64,000 bases of DNA from Methanolobus chelungpuianus (GCF_024500045.1 NZ_JTEO01000004.1:620001-684000); one strand, 5' to 3'. Shown: positions 8,283 through 16,400, counted from the stretch's first letter. Made by a program: numbers and translations. Notes: generated from the sequence alone by a model not told the origin.

Positions 8283-8900
8283 ATGGCAGAGAATATCGAA
8301 TCCAATCCTTTCGTTGATGTTTCCGTCTTCCTCTTCTTTGAGGACATCTCAGATAAGCAGGGAGTGGAAGGCTTTACAAATTACATGGTCGGCCAGGCCG
8401 AATCACTTGCCAAGTCCGTGCCTGAGGAAGAATACGAGACATGGGACGACTTCGCAAACGCCGTCTCCAACGGAGAGTCTGTGTTCTCATCCTTCGAGAG
8501 TATCAGGCAGATAAGCAAGTATGGTTTTGTGACAAACATCTGTCCCTTCTCCAAGGCGATCAGGGAATACATCAAGCGTATAGGCAATTTCAATCCTGTC
8601 CACATGGAAGCCACTGACCATTACAACCATACGATACAGCCATCTGCTGCCCACAGCGCATGCATGATGCACCAGACCTACAGGAAAGAGGTTGCCAAGA
8701 GGATAAAGATAGCCGGCAAGCCTCTGCAGTATGCCCAGATCGGCGCCAAGGCATACACAGGTGATATCGCACTGCCTCCGGAGTCATGGAAGAAGGTGTT
8801 ACTTGAAAAAGCGGGCATTTCCGAGACCCAGGGTTTCATGGAGATGAGAGAGAACAGCTGCCTGTATCTCCTGTACGTCGAAGAGAGAAATCCTCGCTAA
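8283..8900 (+). CDS. Cys/His protein of unknown function, paralog B
   Basis: Paralog of the preceding gene, with the same landmarks: NICPF, REYIKRIG, YNHTIQPSAA, CMMHQTYR and a TGD motif. The open frame extends back to a TTG at 8265, but the ATG at 8283 is preferred because aaaggtgat lies just upstream and the TTG would overlap the previous gene. Tandem placement suggests the two products form a heteromer; that is inference. Confidence 0.7.
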   Translation: MAENIESNPFVDVSVFLFFEDISDKQGVEGFTNYMVGQAESLAKSVPEEEYETWDDFANAVSNGESVFSSFESIRQISKYGFVTNICPFSKAIREYIKRIGNFNPVHMEATDHYNHTIQPSAAHSACMMHQTYRKEVAKRIKIAGKPLQYAQIGAKAYTGDIALPPESWKKVLLEKAGISETQGFMEMRENSCLYLLYVEERNPR

Positions 8901-9244
8901 AGATCTTAGGGACTGGCTATAAGTTCTGTGTAGTACTTAAAGCCCGTCCTGGAAACTAATCTGCTTCTGGTTTTTGTTATTTCACTTGTGCGGATTCTTA
9001 TCCCTATTCTTATCCTTACTGCGCGCCGGGATACGCATGCTTTCCTGATCATGATAACCGCTGGCAGGCGTGCCTGCCAGCCAGGCGAATGAAACGATGG
9101 ATGCGATTTCCACAGGCAGGAGCATCGGCTTATTCTGCACATTATAGGGGTCAAGTACTTTTTTACATTCACCCCGGCCTATCTAAAAACCTTTAAGGAG
9201 CCAGCTGGTTTAAATAAGATTGCGTTGATTAGATTAAATGGGGT
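8901..9244. other. Intergenic stretch with palindrome and permease promoter
   Basis: No convincing gene is seen in these 344 bases. It holds the strong hairpin at 9060-9081 and, near 9210, a TATA-like run (tttaaataag) about 35 bases before the permease ATG, consistent with a nearly leaderless transcript. Confidence 0.6.
9060..9081. repeat. 10-bp inverted repeat with 2-base loop
   Basis: gctggcaggc and gcctgccagc form a perfect 10-bp inverted repeat around a gt centre, within otherwise non-coding DNA. There is no U-tract after it on either strand, so it is more like a protein-binding palindrome or a stable RNA hairpin than an intrinsic terminator. Confidence 0.6.
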
Positions 9245-10549
9245 ATGATGGGGCCAATAACTATCTTCGTAGTAGCTTTGATTTTTATTCTGATACTTAC
9301 CGCACGCTTAAGAATACATCCTTTCCTGAGCCTGATAGGCGGCTCTATGCTGGTCGGGCTTCTGGCAGGCGAGACAGAAGGAACTATGGAGGCTATCGCA
9401 GCCGGAATGAGCAGTATCTTTGCGGAATTCGCCATTGTGGTCACTGCGGGAAGTATAATCGGAGTGATCCTCCAGAGGAGCGGTGCCACTTCTATCATAG
9501 CTGACGATATCATCAGGATATTCAAAAAGCCGGTACTGGCTCTCTTCCTCCTGGGATTCATGTTCGCAGTGCCTATGATGTGCCTGATACTGGCATTCAT
9601 AATCTTTCTCCCGGTGGCCAAGGATCTCAGTGAGAAGCTCAAGCTTAAAAAAGGTGTAACAGAAGGTGCTCTTGCACTGGGCACAATGGTCTCTTTCGGC
9701 CTGATATATCCTTCACCCGGTATCTATGCCTTCGTAAGGGATGTTGGCCTTAGCACTGAGATAAGTGCATTAAGGGTAATGGTCACAGGTGTGATTATTG
9801 CCGTGTTCGTATCCCTTGTAGGATACCTGTACATCATGAAGGTCTTCAGCATGAAGAACAGGGAGGACTATTTCAGGTACACGGCCCCGGAAAGGGACCC
9901 TGCTGTGACGCAAGTCCTCCCCACCAGGGTTGCATGTTATGCACCTATTATTATACCGACGATACTTATCCTTATGCGCATAACCACGCATGCAGACATC
10001 TTCTATTTCATAGGTAATCCAGGCATGGCGCTCATGTCCGGGGCTGTGGTCGCCATGGTCCTGCCCACCAGGAAGTTCTCTTCTGCGGATGTAAGGGCAT
10101 GGGTCGAGAAAGGCATAAGGCGGAGCGGTCTTGTAATGCTGGATATATGCGGCGGCGGAGCCCTCGGGGCAACCCTGGCACTTGCAGGTGTCGGCGAGGC
10201 GCTTGGCGATATGCTGATCACTTCAAGCATACCTGCGCTCTTTATCCCGTTCCTTATCGGAGCTGCTATCCAGACCGTGCAGGGTTCAAGGATGGTAACG
10301 CTCTTCGTTGCTTCGGCACTGGTCGTGCCTATAATGCCACAACTGGGTCTGCCTGCGGAGATAGTGCTCTTTTCCATGGCTTCCGGGACCTTCCTGATAT
10401 CGCATTTCAACGATCCTTTCTTCTGGATACTGGGCGATCTTGCGGATATGGAGACTCCCGAGATATTGAAAACATACACCATGGGCGGCATCGTGATGGG
10501 GCTTAGCAGCATGGCAATTACCAGTATCATCTACTTTGCCTTCTACTGA
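9245..10549 (+). CDS. GntP-family permease
   Basis: A 434-residue integral membrane protein with about 12 hydrophobic segments spread over its full length. The N-terminal HPFLSLIGGSMLVGLLAG segment, the VTAGSIIGVILQRSGA loop and the late SHFNDPFFW motif match the gluconate:H+ symporter (GntP) family. The substrate in a methanogen is unknown; a small organic acid is possible. Its neighbours do not suggest a pathway. Two adjacent ATGs (9245 and 9248) could start it; no clear ribosome-binding site is visible. Confidence 0.85.
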   Translation: MMGPITIFVVALIFILILTARLRIHPFLSLIGGSMLVGLLAGETEGTMEAIAAGMSSIFAEFAIVVTAGSIIGVILQRSGATSIIADDIIRIFKKPVLALFLLGFMFAVPMMCLILAFIIFLPVAKDLSEKLKLKKGVTEGALALGTMVSFGLIYPSPGIYAFVRDVGLSTEISALRVMVTGVIIAVFVSLVGYLYIMKVFSMKNREDYFRYTAPERDPAVTQVLPTRVACYAPIIIPTILILMRITTHADIFYFIGNPGMALMSGAVVAMVLPTRKFSSADVRAWVEKGIRRSGLVMLDICGGGALGATLALAGVGEALGDMLITSSIPALFIPFLIGAAIQTVQGSRMVTLFVASALVVPIMPQLGLPAEIVLFSMASGTFLISHFNDPFFWILGDLADMETPEILKTYTMGGIVMGLSSMAITSIIYFAFY

Positions 10550-10553
10550 AAAA

Positions 10554-10577
10554 TGCGGGAGAGAATGTTCTCCTGCA
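10554..10577 (+). terminator. Possible terminator hairpin after the permease
   Basis: tgcgggaga and tctcctgca pair with one mismatch around a six-base loop, five bases after the stop codon, followed by a weakly T-rich run. Confidence 0.4.
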
Positions 10578-10705
10578 TCATTATTCAAAGGAAAGGCATA
10601 TCCCGCTTTTCCTTAAGTCCATGACTCCGCATCTTTGTGGTTACTATTTGCGAATCACTTTGAAGACACGCGGACTGCTTAAAAGATATGGTAAAAAAGG
10701 ATGGT

Positions 10706-10736
10706 AAAAAAAGTGCGGGATAGAGAGAACCCCGCA
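10706..10736 (-). terminator. Terminator of hemerythrin gene 1
   Basis: Read on the minus strand, tgcggg and cccgca pair around an 11-base loop and are followed by a run of seven T. It lies 20 bases past the stop of the gene at 10757. Confidence 0.65.
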
Positions 10737-10756
10737 GTTGCCGTAAGAGTAGCTGT

Positions 10757-11827
10757 TTATCTCCTGCCGTGAACAGTTCTGTACTTGTCCTTGAAAGCAA
10801 GGTATTCCTGTGCGATCTCTCCTGCCCTCTGGTCGCTCAGAACCTGTCTGGAAGCCGGGAACATTTCTTTCTCTTCTTCCTCTACATGGTGCCTCACATT
10901 CTCCTGCAGGACCTTAAGCTTGGATGTCCACATCTCATCCTTCTCACTCATTGTATCCAATTCTGATAATAATATCTTGGCCACGTGGTGCTCCTGGTAG
11001 CCTTCCATGGTGATATCGTGGGTCCTGTTCTCGCCCTTGAGCACCGGGTACAGGAGTTCTTCCTCGCCATTGAGATGTGCGCCAAGTTCATCCTTGATCT
11101 GCATGAAGGTGTCCCTTGAACCGTTCCTTATAGCCTCGTCGAACAGGCTCAGTACCCTGTCATGCTCGTCCTTGAGTATCTGATAGATCTGCCTGCCACT
11201 TGCAGGAGCTGCTGCGATTACAGTGGTACCTTCCCCTCTCATAGTTGTCCTTTCAGCGGCTATAGGGGCAGTAGTATCGGCACCTATGATCTCTCCCCGA
11301 CTCGTTGCAGCCATTGTTTCTTCAGCACCCATGGTCACAGGCTCACGCTCTTCATCGCGTATCCTGGTTTCAGGCTCATGTCTCCAGGCTCTCTCATATT
11401 CATTACCTGACATGACAACAGGTTCCTCAAGGGACCGCATCCTTCTCTCCTCTACCTCACCTCTCCTCAGTGACGGCTGCTCATAGCCGTAATAATCATA
11501 GATGCTGGTGACGTACTCACGGTGAGCTTCGTCTGTGGTACCTGGCCAGCGGTCCTTGTCAAAGCCGGGTGCATTCTCAAGCCTTTCCTTGTCGACGTTC
11601 AGAATGAAGTTGTGCGAGCCGGGATCCTTGTGGATTGCCTGCCAGGGCACTCCGAAATACTTGTCCCCAAGGCCTAGGAATCCTCCGAAGGATAATACGA
11701 CATATGATACGGACCCGTCCTCCAGATCGATCATTATGTCCTTTATGCTTCCAAGATCTTCACCTTTTTCGTTTACAACCTTATCCCCTTCAATTGTACT
11801 GGCAGATAGTACTTCTGGTACAGCCAC
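10757..11827 (-). CDS. PRC-barrel plus hemerythrin-like (HHE) protein 1
   Basis: About 356 residues. The N-terminal 90 form a PRC-barrel (GEDLGSIKDIMIDLEDGSV, then YVVLSFGGFLGLGDK and a WPG stretch). A variable linker follows, and the last 140 residues form a hemerythrin HHE domain with candidate iron ligands in KDEHDRV, LGAHLNGEEELLYP, YQEHHVAK and NVRHHVEEEEKEMFP. Such proteins are thought to bind a di-iron centre and sense or store oxygen or NO. The open frame begins at a GTG at 11836, but the GTG at 11827 is preferred: a gggag ribosome site sits eight bases upstream, exactly as in the paralog at 12449. No membrane segment is present. Confidence 0.85.
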   Translation of the reverse strand: MAVPEVLSASTIEGDKVVNEKGEDLGSIKDIMIDLEDGSVSYVVLSFGGFLGLGDKYFGVPWQAIHKDPGSHNFILNVDKERLENAPGFDKDRWPGTTDEAHREYVTSIYDYYGYEQPSLRRGEVEERRMRSLEEPVVMSGNEYERAWRHEPETRIRDEEREPVTMGAEETMAATSRGEIIGADTTAPIAAERTTMRGEGTTVIAAAPASGRQIYQILKDEHDRVLSLFDEAIRNGSRDTFMQIKDELGAHLNGEEELLYPVLKGENRTHDITMEGYQEHHVAKILLSELDTMSEKDEMWTSKLKVLQENVRHHVEEEEKEMFPASRQVLSDQRAGEIAQEYLAFKDKYRTVHGRR

Positions 11828-11849
11828 TAATAACACTCCCTTTTAATTT

Positions 11850-11910
11850 CGATATGAGGCACTCTGTTTTACCTCACCTAAGTTATATGGGGCCCGAGTT
11901 TATATAAGAA
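11850..11910 (-). promoter_or_regulatory. Promoter/leader of hemerythrin gene 1
   Basis: On the minus strand: a TATA box (gtttatataa on the plus strand, 11898-11907), then ccccatataactta and gcctcatat in the leader. The same elements in the same order occur before the second hemerythrin gene (13535-13595), so they are probably regulatory. Confidence 0.6.
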
Positions 11911-12162
11911 TTGTGAAACCCAGTATCGGGAGATTGTTCACGAGGATTCTTCCCTTTGCCGGGCGCAGCAGGTGGATCAATTGTGCCATTGCTTTGGTCT
12001 GGCAGAAAAGTAAAACAGATATGAATAATACATCGCAAATATAAATTCAATCTCATTTTAACTATTTTACGTTGACTTTTTTATTTAAGTACATTTTTAT
12101 AATAGTACTCCCCCAAAGGAGTATGGGGGTAAATACCGCCAAACCAAGGGGAGGTGAGATAT
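11911..12162. other. Intergenic region with promoter of first DUF2795 gene
   Basis: No gene is seen. A TATA-like run (tttatttaag near 12080) precedes the DUF2795 gene, and tactccccc/gggggta around 12105-12131 form a short inverted repeat in its leader. Confidence 0.45.
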
Positions 12163-12351
12163 GTGAAAAGCAATGTCGCAGCTGTACAGGAAGCTTTAAA
12201 GGGCATTGACTACCCAAAAGAGAAGAAGGAAGTCATTGAGTATGCCAAAGACCATAAGGCTTCCAAGGATGTCATGTCAGATCTGGAGAATATTTCAGAC
12301 CGTAAATATCAGACAGCAGCAGATTTGAGCAAAGAGTTCTCAGGAAAGTAA
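12163..12351 (+). CDS. DUF2795 mini-protein 1
   Basis: About 62 residues. The N-terminus KSNVAAVQEALKGIDYPKEK, the central YAKDH...S and the closing DRKYQTAADL match the small DUF2795 helical family found with stress genes. The frame is open from GTG 12154, but the GTG at 12163 is chosen because ggggaggt lies seven bases upstream and because the two paralogs (14736, 15173) begin at the equivalent M-[RK]-S-N. It probably forms a small helical or winged fold; its role is unknown. It is flanked by the two hemerythrin genes. Confidence 0.8.
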   Translation: MKSNVAAVQEALKGIDYPKEKKEVIEYAKDHKASKDVMSDLENISDRKYQTAADLSKEFSGK

Positions 12352-12378
12352 GTTCGATGGGAACTAAGAAGAGATGAT

Positions 12379-12401
12379 GCCGGCCTATAACGGCCGGCTT
12401 T
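12379..12401 (+). terminator. Terminator hairpin between convergent genes
   Basis: gccggcc and ggccggc form a perfect 7-bp stem around tataac, followed by ttt, between the ends of the DUF2795 gene and the second hemerythrin gene. It may serve both directions. Confidence 0.6.
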
Positions 12402-12448
12402 CAAAAACATAAAAATTCAAAGCAATAAAAATTTGAGGGTATATTTTG

Positions 12449-13513
12449 TCATACCCTGTAATGGTCCTTGAATTCCAGGTACTTCTGCGCTATCTCCTTT
12501 GATTCGCTTGTACTTATTTCACGCTGTGCATCAGGGAACATGTGCATTTCCTCTTCTTCGACGTGATGTCTCACATTCTCCTGCAGGACCTTGAGCTTAG
12601 GTATCCACATATCGCTTCTCTCATCCATGACCTCAAGTTCCGAGAGCAGAAGTTTGGCTATATGGTGTTCCTGATAGCCTTCCATGGCAATATCATGTGT
12701 CACGTTCCTGTCCCTGAGCATCGGATAAAGGACTTCTTCTTCCCCGCTCATGTGAGAGTAGAGTTCAGACCTGATCTGCATGAAAGTGTCTTTCGAACCA
12801 CTGTTTATCGCTTCGTCGAACAGGCCCAGTACCCTGTCGTGCTCGCTTGACAATATGCTATAGATATCGTCACGTGCCTCGGACCTCACTTCTCTCGCAC
12901 TTACCTGGCGTGTCTCTGCACTGGCCTCGGCAGCACATTCCTGCATATCGCGGGCACGGATCTCTTCCTCCGTGGTCCTTCTTCTGGGATACTTCAGTGT
13001 CCTTCCACCTGGCTCTTCAAGATCAGGGTTTCCAAACTCCGTGAGTGTCCTTCCTCTCTCGGTAATGCCGCCAAGGCCCTCAATGGTAGTACCTGCCGGC
13101 TCCTCAAGCGACCTGTCCCTCGTTCCCAGCGCCTCTCCGTATATGCGTGCCTTGTAGGGGCATTCATATCCGTAGTAATCATAGACATTCATTACGTAGT
13201 CGTTGTACGACTCACCGGCTTCTGTGCCGGGCCAGTGGTCCTTATCAAACCCCGGAGCATTCTCAAGCCTTTCTTTATTAACATTAAGAATAAAAGCGTG
13301 CTCGTCAGGTTTCTTCCTCATGGCTTCAAGAGGGACGCCAAAAAGCTTATTTCCCATACCCAGGAAGCCGCCAAAAGACAACACAACATAAGCAACGGTG
13401 CCTGTCTGCATATCTATCATTACGTCTTTTATATCTCCAAGCTTATCGCCCGTTTCGTTTACTACCTTATCTCCTTCCATAGCACTAGTTGACAACATCT
13501 CTGGCACAGCCAC
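12449..13513 (-). CDS. PRC-barrel plus hemerythrin-like (HHE) protein 2
   Basis: Paralog of the protein at 10757, about 354 residues with the same order: PRC-barrel (GDKLGDIKDVMIDMQTGTV), Arg/Glu-rich linker with more acidic and ETR-type residues, and an HHE domain with SEHDRV, LYSHMSGEEEVLYP, YQEHHIAK and NVRHHVEEEEMHMFP. The GTG at 13513 is the likely start, with ggggag eight bases upstream; the longer GTG at 13522 would overlap that site. The linker differs from its paralog far more than the two end domains, suggesting it is a flexible spacer. Confidence 0.85.
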   Translation of the reverse strand: MAVPEMLSTSAMEGDKVVNETGDKLGDIKDVMIDMQTGTVAYVVLSFGGFLGMGNKLFGVPLEAMRKKPDEHAFILNVNKERLENAPGFDKDHWPGTEAGESYNDYVMNVYDYYGYECPYKARIYGEALGTRDRSLEEPAGTTIEGLGGITERGRTLTEFGNPDLEEPGGRTLKYPRRRTTEEEIRARDMQECAAEASAETRQVSAREVRSEARDDIYSILSSEHDRVLGLFDEAINSGSKDTFMQIRSELYSHMSGEEEVLYPMLRDRNVTHDIAMEGYQEHHIAKLLLSELEVMDERSDMWIPKLKVLQENVRHHVEEEEMHMFPDAQREISTSESKEIAQKYLEFKDHYRV

Positions 13514-13534
13514 AGTTATCACTCCCCTTCAATA

Positions 13535-13595
13535 TTCAATATGAGGCAATGTAATGCCTACCCCATGTTATATGGGACCGGAGCTTATTTAAGTA
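13535..13595 (-). promoter_or_regulatory. Promoter/leader of hemerythrin gene 2
   Basis: TATA element (cttatttaag on the plus strand, 13584-13593), then cccatataacatgggg and gcctcatatt in the leader, closely matching the region before the first hemerythrin gene. Confidence 0.6.
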
Positions 13596-13852
13596 TTGCG
13601 AAATACGAGAACTGAAGAAAGAACACATCCTACATATTGATTTTATTTAGAAACAGCCTGCTCATTCCATCGGACCTTTCCTGATGATACCCTTGCAAGA
13701 CTTTTAAGTTATTTATTTATGTCAGCATGTACAATGAAAATCAGAGTGATGTTTGATCGCGCTATTTTCACGCCGTCAACTCACATCTGACAGAAAGCCC
13801 TTTCCGGCATGATCTGCAGCAGCCCGCATTCCTGAAAGATCGGGAACTTTAT
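13596..13852. other. Intergenic region with channel promoter
   Basis: No gene is visible. A TATA-like run (ttttaagttatttatttatg, 13701-13720) faces the ion-channel gene, leaving a long leader of about 110 bases. Confidence 0.4.
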
Positions 13853-14611
13853 ATGGATAAAGAACAATCGAACAGGGAAAGAGAACACATACTTTCCGAG
13901 ATCAATGAAACATTGGACACTCCTCTTATATTCCTGTCCATGGTCTGGCTGGTTCTTATTATAATGGACCTGCTTTACGGTCTTCCCGCTTTTCTGCAAA
14001 CTTTGAGCACTGTTATATGGGCGGTATTTGTAATTGATTTTATCATAGAGCTGTACATTGCTCCCCATCGCAGGGTTTATTTAAAGGCCAACTGGCTGGT
14101 GGCATTATCATTATTGTTGCCTCCGTTGCGTATTCTCAGACTGTTCCGGGCATCACGGATCGTAAAAGCTGTCCGGGTAGGCAAATCTTTTAATCTTGCC
14201 CGGCTGCTCTCATCCTTCAACCGCAGCCTGAGGGTGGTAAGGAACACCATGAAAAGAAGAGGGCTTGGCTACGTGATGGCCCTTACAACTATCATAACCC
14301 TGCTTGGCGCAGCAGGCATGTACAGTTTTGAGTATCCGCACTTTGACTCCTATGGAGATGCCCTCTGGTGGACCAGCATGATCATGACGACAATAGGCAG
14401 TCAGTACTGGCCTGTCACCAGTGAAGGACGCATACTGACTTTCCTGCTGGCATTATATGCTTTTGCCATTTTCGGGTATATAACTGCAGCACTTGCAAGC
14501 ATCCTTGTGGGAAAGGACAAGGAATCACAATCCGGCGAGATATATGAATTGCATAGAGACATACAAGAACTCTCCGATAAAATGGATCATATCCTGAAAA
14601 AAGAGGACTAA
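13853..14611 (+). CDS. Voltage-gated-type ion channel with unusual pore
   Basis: A 252-residue membrane protein with the six-segment plan of a voltage-gated channel: hydrophobic segments near residues 25-43 and 52-70, an S4-like helix with spaced arginines (LRILRLFRASRIVKAVRV, about 98-115), then a pore helix and a final segment (about 188-215). The pore reads MTTIGSQYWP where potassium channels have TVGYGD, so ion selectivity is uncertain. The C-terminus is a short charged helix (LHRDIQELSDKMDHILKK), perhaps a coiled coil for tetramers. It may respond to the same stress as its neighbours. Confidence 0.8.
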   Translation: MDKEQSNREREHILSEINETLDTPLIFLSMVWLVLIIMDLLYGLPAFLQTLSTVIWAVFVIDFIIELYIAPHRRVYLKANWLVALSLLLPPLRILRLFRASRIVKAVRVGKSFNLARLLSSFNRSLRVVRNTMKRRGLGYVMALTTIITLLGAAGMYSFEYPHFDSYGDALWWTSMIMTTIGSQYWPVTSEGRILTFLLALYAFAIFGYITAALASILVGKDKESQSGEIYELHRDIQELSDKMDHILKKED

Positions 14612-14663
14612 TAAATGATATCCCGATTTCATCGAATGTGAGTTGTTAAAGCCCATTCACGCA

Positions 14664-14688
14664 TTATTTATATGCACTATAACATAGG
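14664..14688 (+). promoter_or_regulatory. Promoter of second DUF2795 gene
   Basis: TATA box ttatttata followed four bases later by actataacatagg, resembling the catataac-[at]-t-[ag]-gg element of the two hemerythrin promoters at a similar distance from the TATA box. Confidence 0.45.
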
Positions 14689-14735
14689 ATTCATGGGGTT
14701 TGAAAGGAATACCCTTAGAATCGGGGAGGAGAATA

Positions 14736-14996
14736 ATGAGAAGCAATGCAGCTGCTATACAGGCAGCACTGGAAAATATGAACTATCCCAAAAGGAAAGA
14801 AGAGATCCTGGACTATGCTAAGAGCCACAATCTCTCGGAGGATATGATGGCAGACCTGCAGGAGATCTCGGACAGGATATATGATAATCCGCTTGAAATA
14901 AGAAATGAGTTCGAGGAAGGCAGGCAGTCAGGGGCAGTAAGGGAATCTGTCAAAGAGAACGAGGGCCATTCAAGGGATGAAAGGGGAACAAGGTAG
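14736..14996 (+). CDS. DUF2795 mini-protein 2
   Basis: 86 residues beginning MRSNAAAIQAALENMNYP, with the same core as the other two copies (YAKSHN, DRIYDNPLEI) plus a charged C-terminal tail of about 25 residues. The ATG is preceded by gggagga at six bases. An in-frame extension back to 14700 exists but would bypass this ribosome site. Confidence 0.8.
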   Translation: MRSNAAAIQAALENMNYPKRKEEILDYAKSHNLSEDMMADLQEISDRIYDNPLEIRNEFEEGRQSGAVRESVKENEGHSRDERGTR

Positions 14997-15172
14997 ATCG
15001 GTCAGTAGTAGGATTGTTTGAACTTATTGTGGTGAGGTTTGCAAAGAGCAAAGGCCGGACAGCAGATTTATGCAATCTGCATTATTTTTTCTTGCAAATC
15101 TAATTTAAGTATTTATTTATATGGCACCTCACATAATATTAAATGGCAATTCCTATACAGGGGGAGTGAAAT

Positions 15173-15439
15173 TTGAGAAGTAATGCAACCGCAATACAGG
15201 AAGCACTATTAGGAATGGAATATCCCAGATCAAAAAAGGATATTCTCGACTATGCAAGAAGTCACAACGCCTCGGAGAACATAGTTTCTGACCTGCAGGA
15301 CATCCCTGACAGACAATACGAAAGTCCGGCAGATATCCGGAAAGTCTTTGGTGAACGCAGGGAAGCAGAGATGCCTGAAAGGATCAATGAGGATATTGAG
15401 AAGATAGACAGGGATATGGAGAGCTGGAAAAGGCAATAG
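15173..15439 (+). CDS. DUF2795 mini-protein 3
   Basis: 88 residues starting with TTG (MRSNATAIQEALLGMEYP), supported by a gggggag site six bases upstream and by the match to the other copies. The core (YARSHNASEN, DRQYESPADI) is followed by a Glu/Lys/Asp-rich tail likely to be helical. A TATA-like run (tatttatttatatgg, about 15110) lies upstream. Confidence 0.8.
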   Translation: MRSNATAIQEALLGMEYPRSKKDILDYARSHNASENIVSDLQDIPDRQYESPADIRKVFGERREAEMPERINEDIEKIDRDMESWKRQ

Positions 15440-15476
15440 TCCTGGAAGTAATCTGGATGTTTCCTATTAAGAAAAT

Positions 15477-15516
15477 ACATAATCCTGTTATCATTCCAGG
15501 ATTATGTAATACCTGT
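15477..15516 (+). terminator. Terminator after third DUF2795 gene
   Basis: acataatcct and aggattatgt form a perfect 10-bp stem around an 11-base loop, followed shortly by tgtttt. Confidence 0.6.
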
Positions 15517-15647
15517 TTTAATCTGATCTCTTTTTAATCTGACCCCTATTTCCCTGTTCATGATAATGCTGCCCTTCTCCGGCAGGATTTCCTCTTTCGA
15601 AGGGGACCGGGGCTCAGCCGGGAATTACACTTTTCCGGATACCCTGC
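15517..15647. other. Intergenic, nothing recognised
   Basis: No gene or clear signal is seen here; it separates the convergent DUF2795 gene and the minus-strand small membrane genes. Confidence 0.4.
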
Positions 15648-15734
15648 TCAATACTTCCTGGACAGTGCATCTGTGATAAGGGAACCGCACAGGACAACCA
15701 GTATAAAGAGCCAGATCGCATACCTGATATCCAT
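15648..15734 (-). CDS. Putative 28-residue single-span membrane peptide
   Basis: Nine bases after the DUF3784-like stop, the minus strand reads MDIRYAIWLFILVVLCGS and ends ...DALSRKY. It is one hydrophobic helix with a charged C-terminus. The ribosome-binding site is weak. Its close spacing to the upstream small membrane gene suggests co-expression, but a gene this short is uncertain. Confidence 0.35.
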   Translation of the reverse strand: MDIRYAIWLFILVVLCGSLITDALSRKY

Positions 15735-15743
15735 AAAATGCAT

Positions 15744-15965
15744 TCAGAGAGCTATCATTATTGACAGAATGCCTGCGGTTATCATGAAGGCGCCTATGGG
15801 TCTTGACAGGCCATGCCTGTCCTTTGCATTTTCCACATTAAAACCAGCTATTAATCCCATTTCCTTTTTTACCCGGACCAAGTATCCGATGAGTATAAAG
15901 AACGCTCCGATGGAAACAAATATCACCGACAGTGCCACAGACGTGTTTTCCATGGTTTCCGGCAT
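15744..15965 (-). CDS. Small membrane protein, DUF3784-like
   Basis: About 73 residues with two hydrophobic segments (VALSVIFVSIGAFFILIGYL and the C-terminal IGAFMITAGILSIMIAL) separated by a loop with GLIAGFN, a hallmark of DUF3784. The start is placed at ATG 15965 (MPETMENT) because the longer frame runs through the upstream terminator hairpin. It follows fpoO on the same strand but after that terminator. Confidence 0.6.
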   Translation of the reverse strand: MPETMENTSVALSVIFVSIGAFFILIGYLVRVKKEMGLIAGFNVENAKDRHGLSRPIGAFMITAGILSIMIAL

Positions 15966-15974
15966 GAAGGATAA

Positions 15975-16005
15975 GAAAAAAAGCCGAAACCGGCATGACG
16001 CCGGT
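15975..16005 (-). terminator. Terminator of the fpo operon
   Basis: On the minus strand, accggc and gccggt pair around a five-base loop, followed by ttcggc and a run of seven T, 12 bases after the fpoO stop. Confidence 0.7.
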
Positions 16006-16016
16006 CTCATATCTGT

Positions 16017-16400
16017 TTAGTGGACTGTGTGTCCGCGTGTTATGTGCTCGTGCGAGTGCTCAGCCTTGTCGCGGTCCCATTCTCCTTTGGCATCAGATAT
16101 GGAATTAAGGCACCTGCTACAGAGATAGACAGTGTCCTTCTCCTCGCCCTGGGAGAAGGACGGCCTGCTGATGTGCACGCCATAGAGACGCTCGATGGAG
16201 CTGCAGAGCTGGCATGTGCCGGCAGTACCGCATGAACCGGTCCTGGTCTGCTCCTCTTTTGTCCTTATCGCTGCACTGACACATAGTTCGCAAAGTCCCT
16301 GCCACATGCCCTGCGGATAGGAGTGGGCGTACTTTGGTTTGTACACCTTTACAGGTACAAGTGTCGGAAGGGCTATTCCGCAAAGATCGCAATCTGCCAT
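16017..16400 (-). CDS. fpoO: F420H2 dehydrogenase subunit FpoO
   Basis: A 127-residue soluble protein with four Cys pairs: CDLC near residue 4, CELC near 37, CQLC near 63 and CSRC near 93. FpoO is the small redox subunit known only from Methanosarcinales fpo operons, thought to carry an Fe-S cluster and perhaps help electron exit. It is the last gene, directly after fpoN with no gap, and ends His-rich. Confidence 0.9.
   Translation of the reverse strand: MADCDLCGIALPTLVPVKVYKPKYAHSYPQGMWQGLCELCVSAAIRTKEEQTRTGSCGTAGTCQLCSSIERLYGVHISRPSFSQGEEKDTVYLCSRCLNSISDAKGEWDRDKAEHSHEHITRGHTVH

Noticed and set aside
8906-9172. Minus-strand frame of 88 codons in the gap before the permease
   Set aside because: Arg/Ile repeats arise from the simple sequence there; no start signal and no family resemblance.
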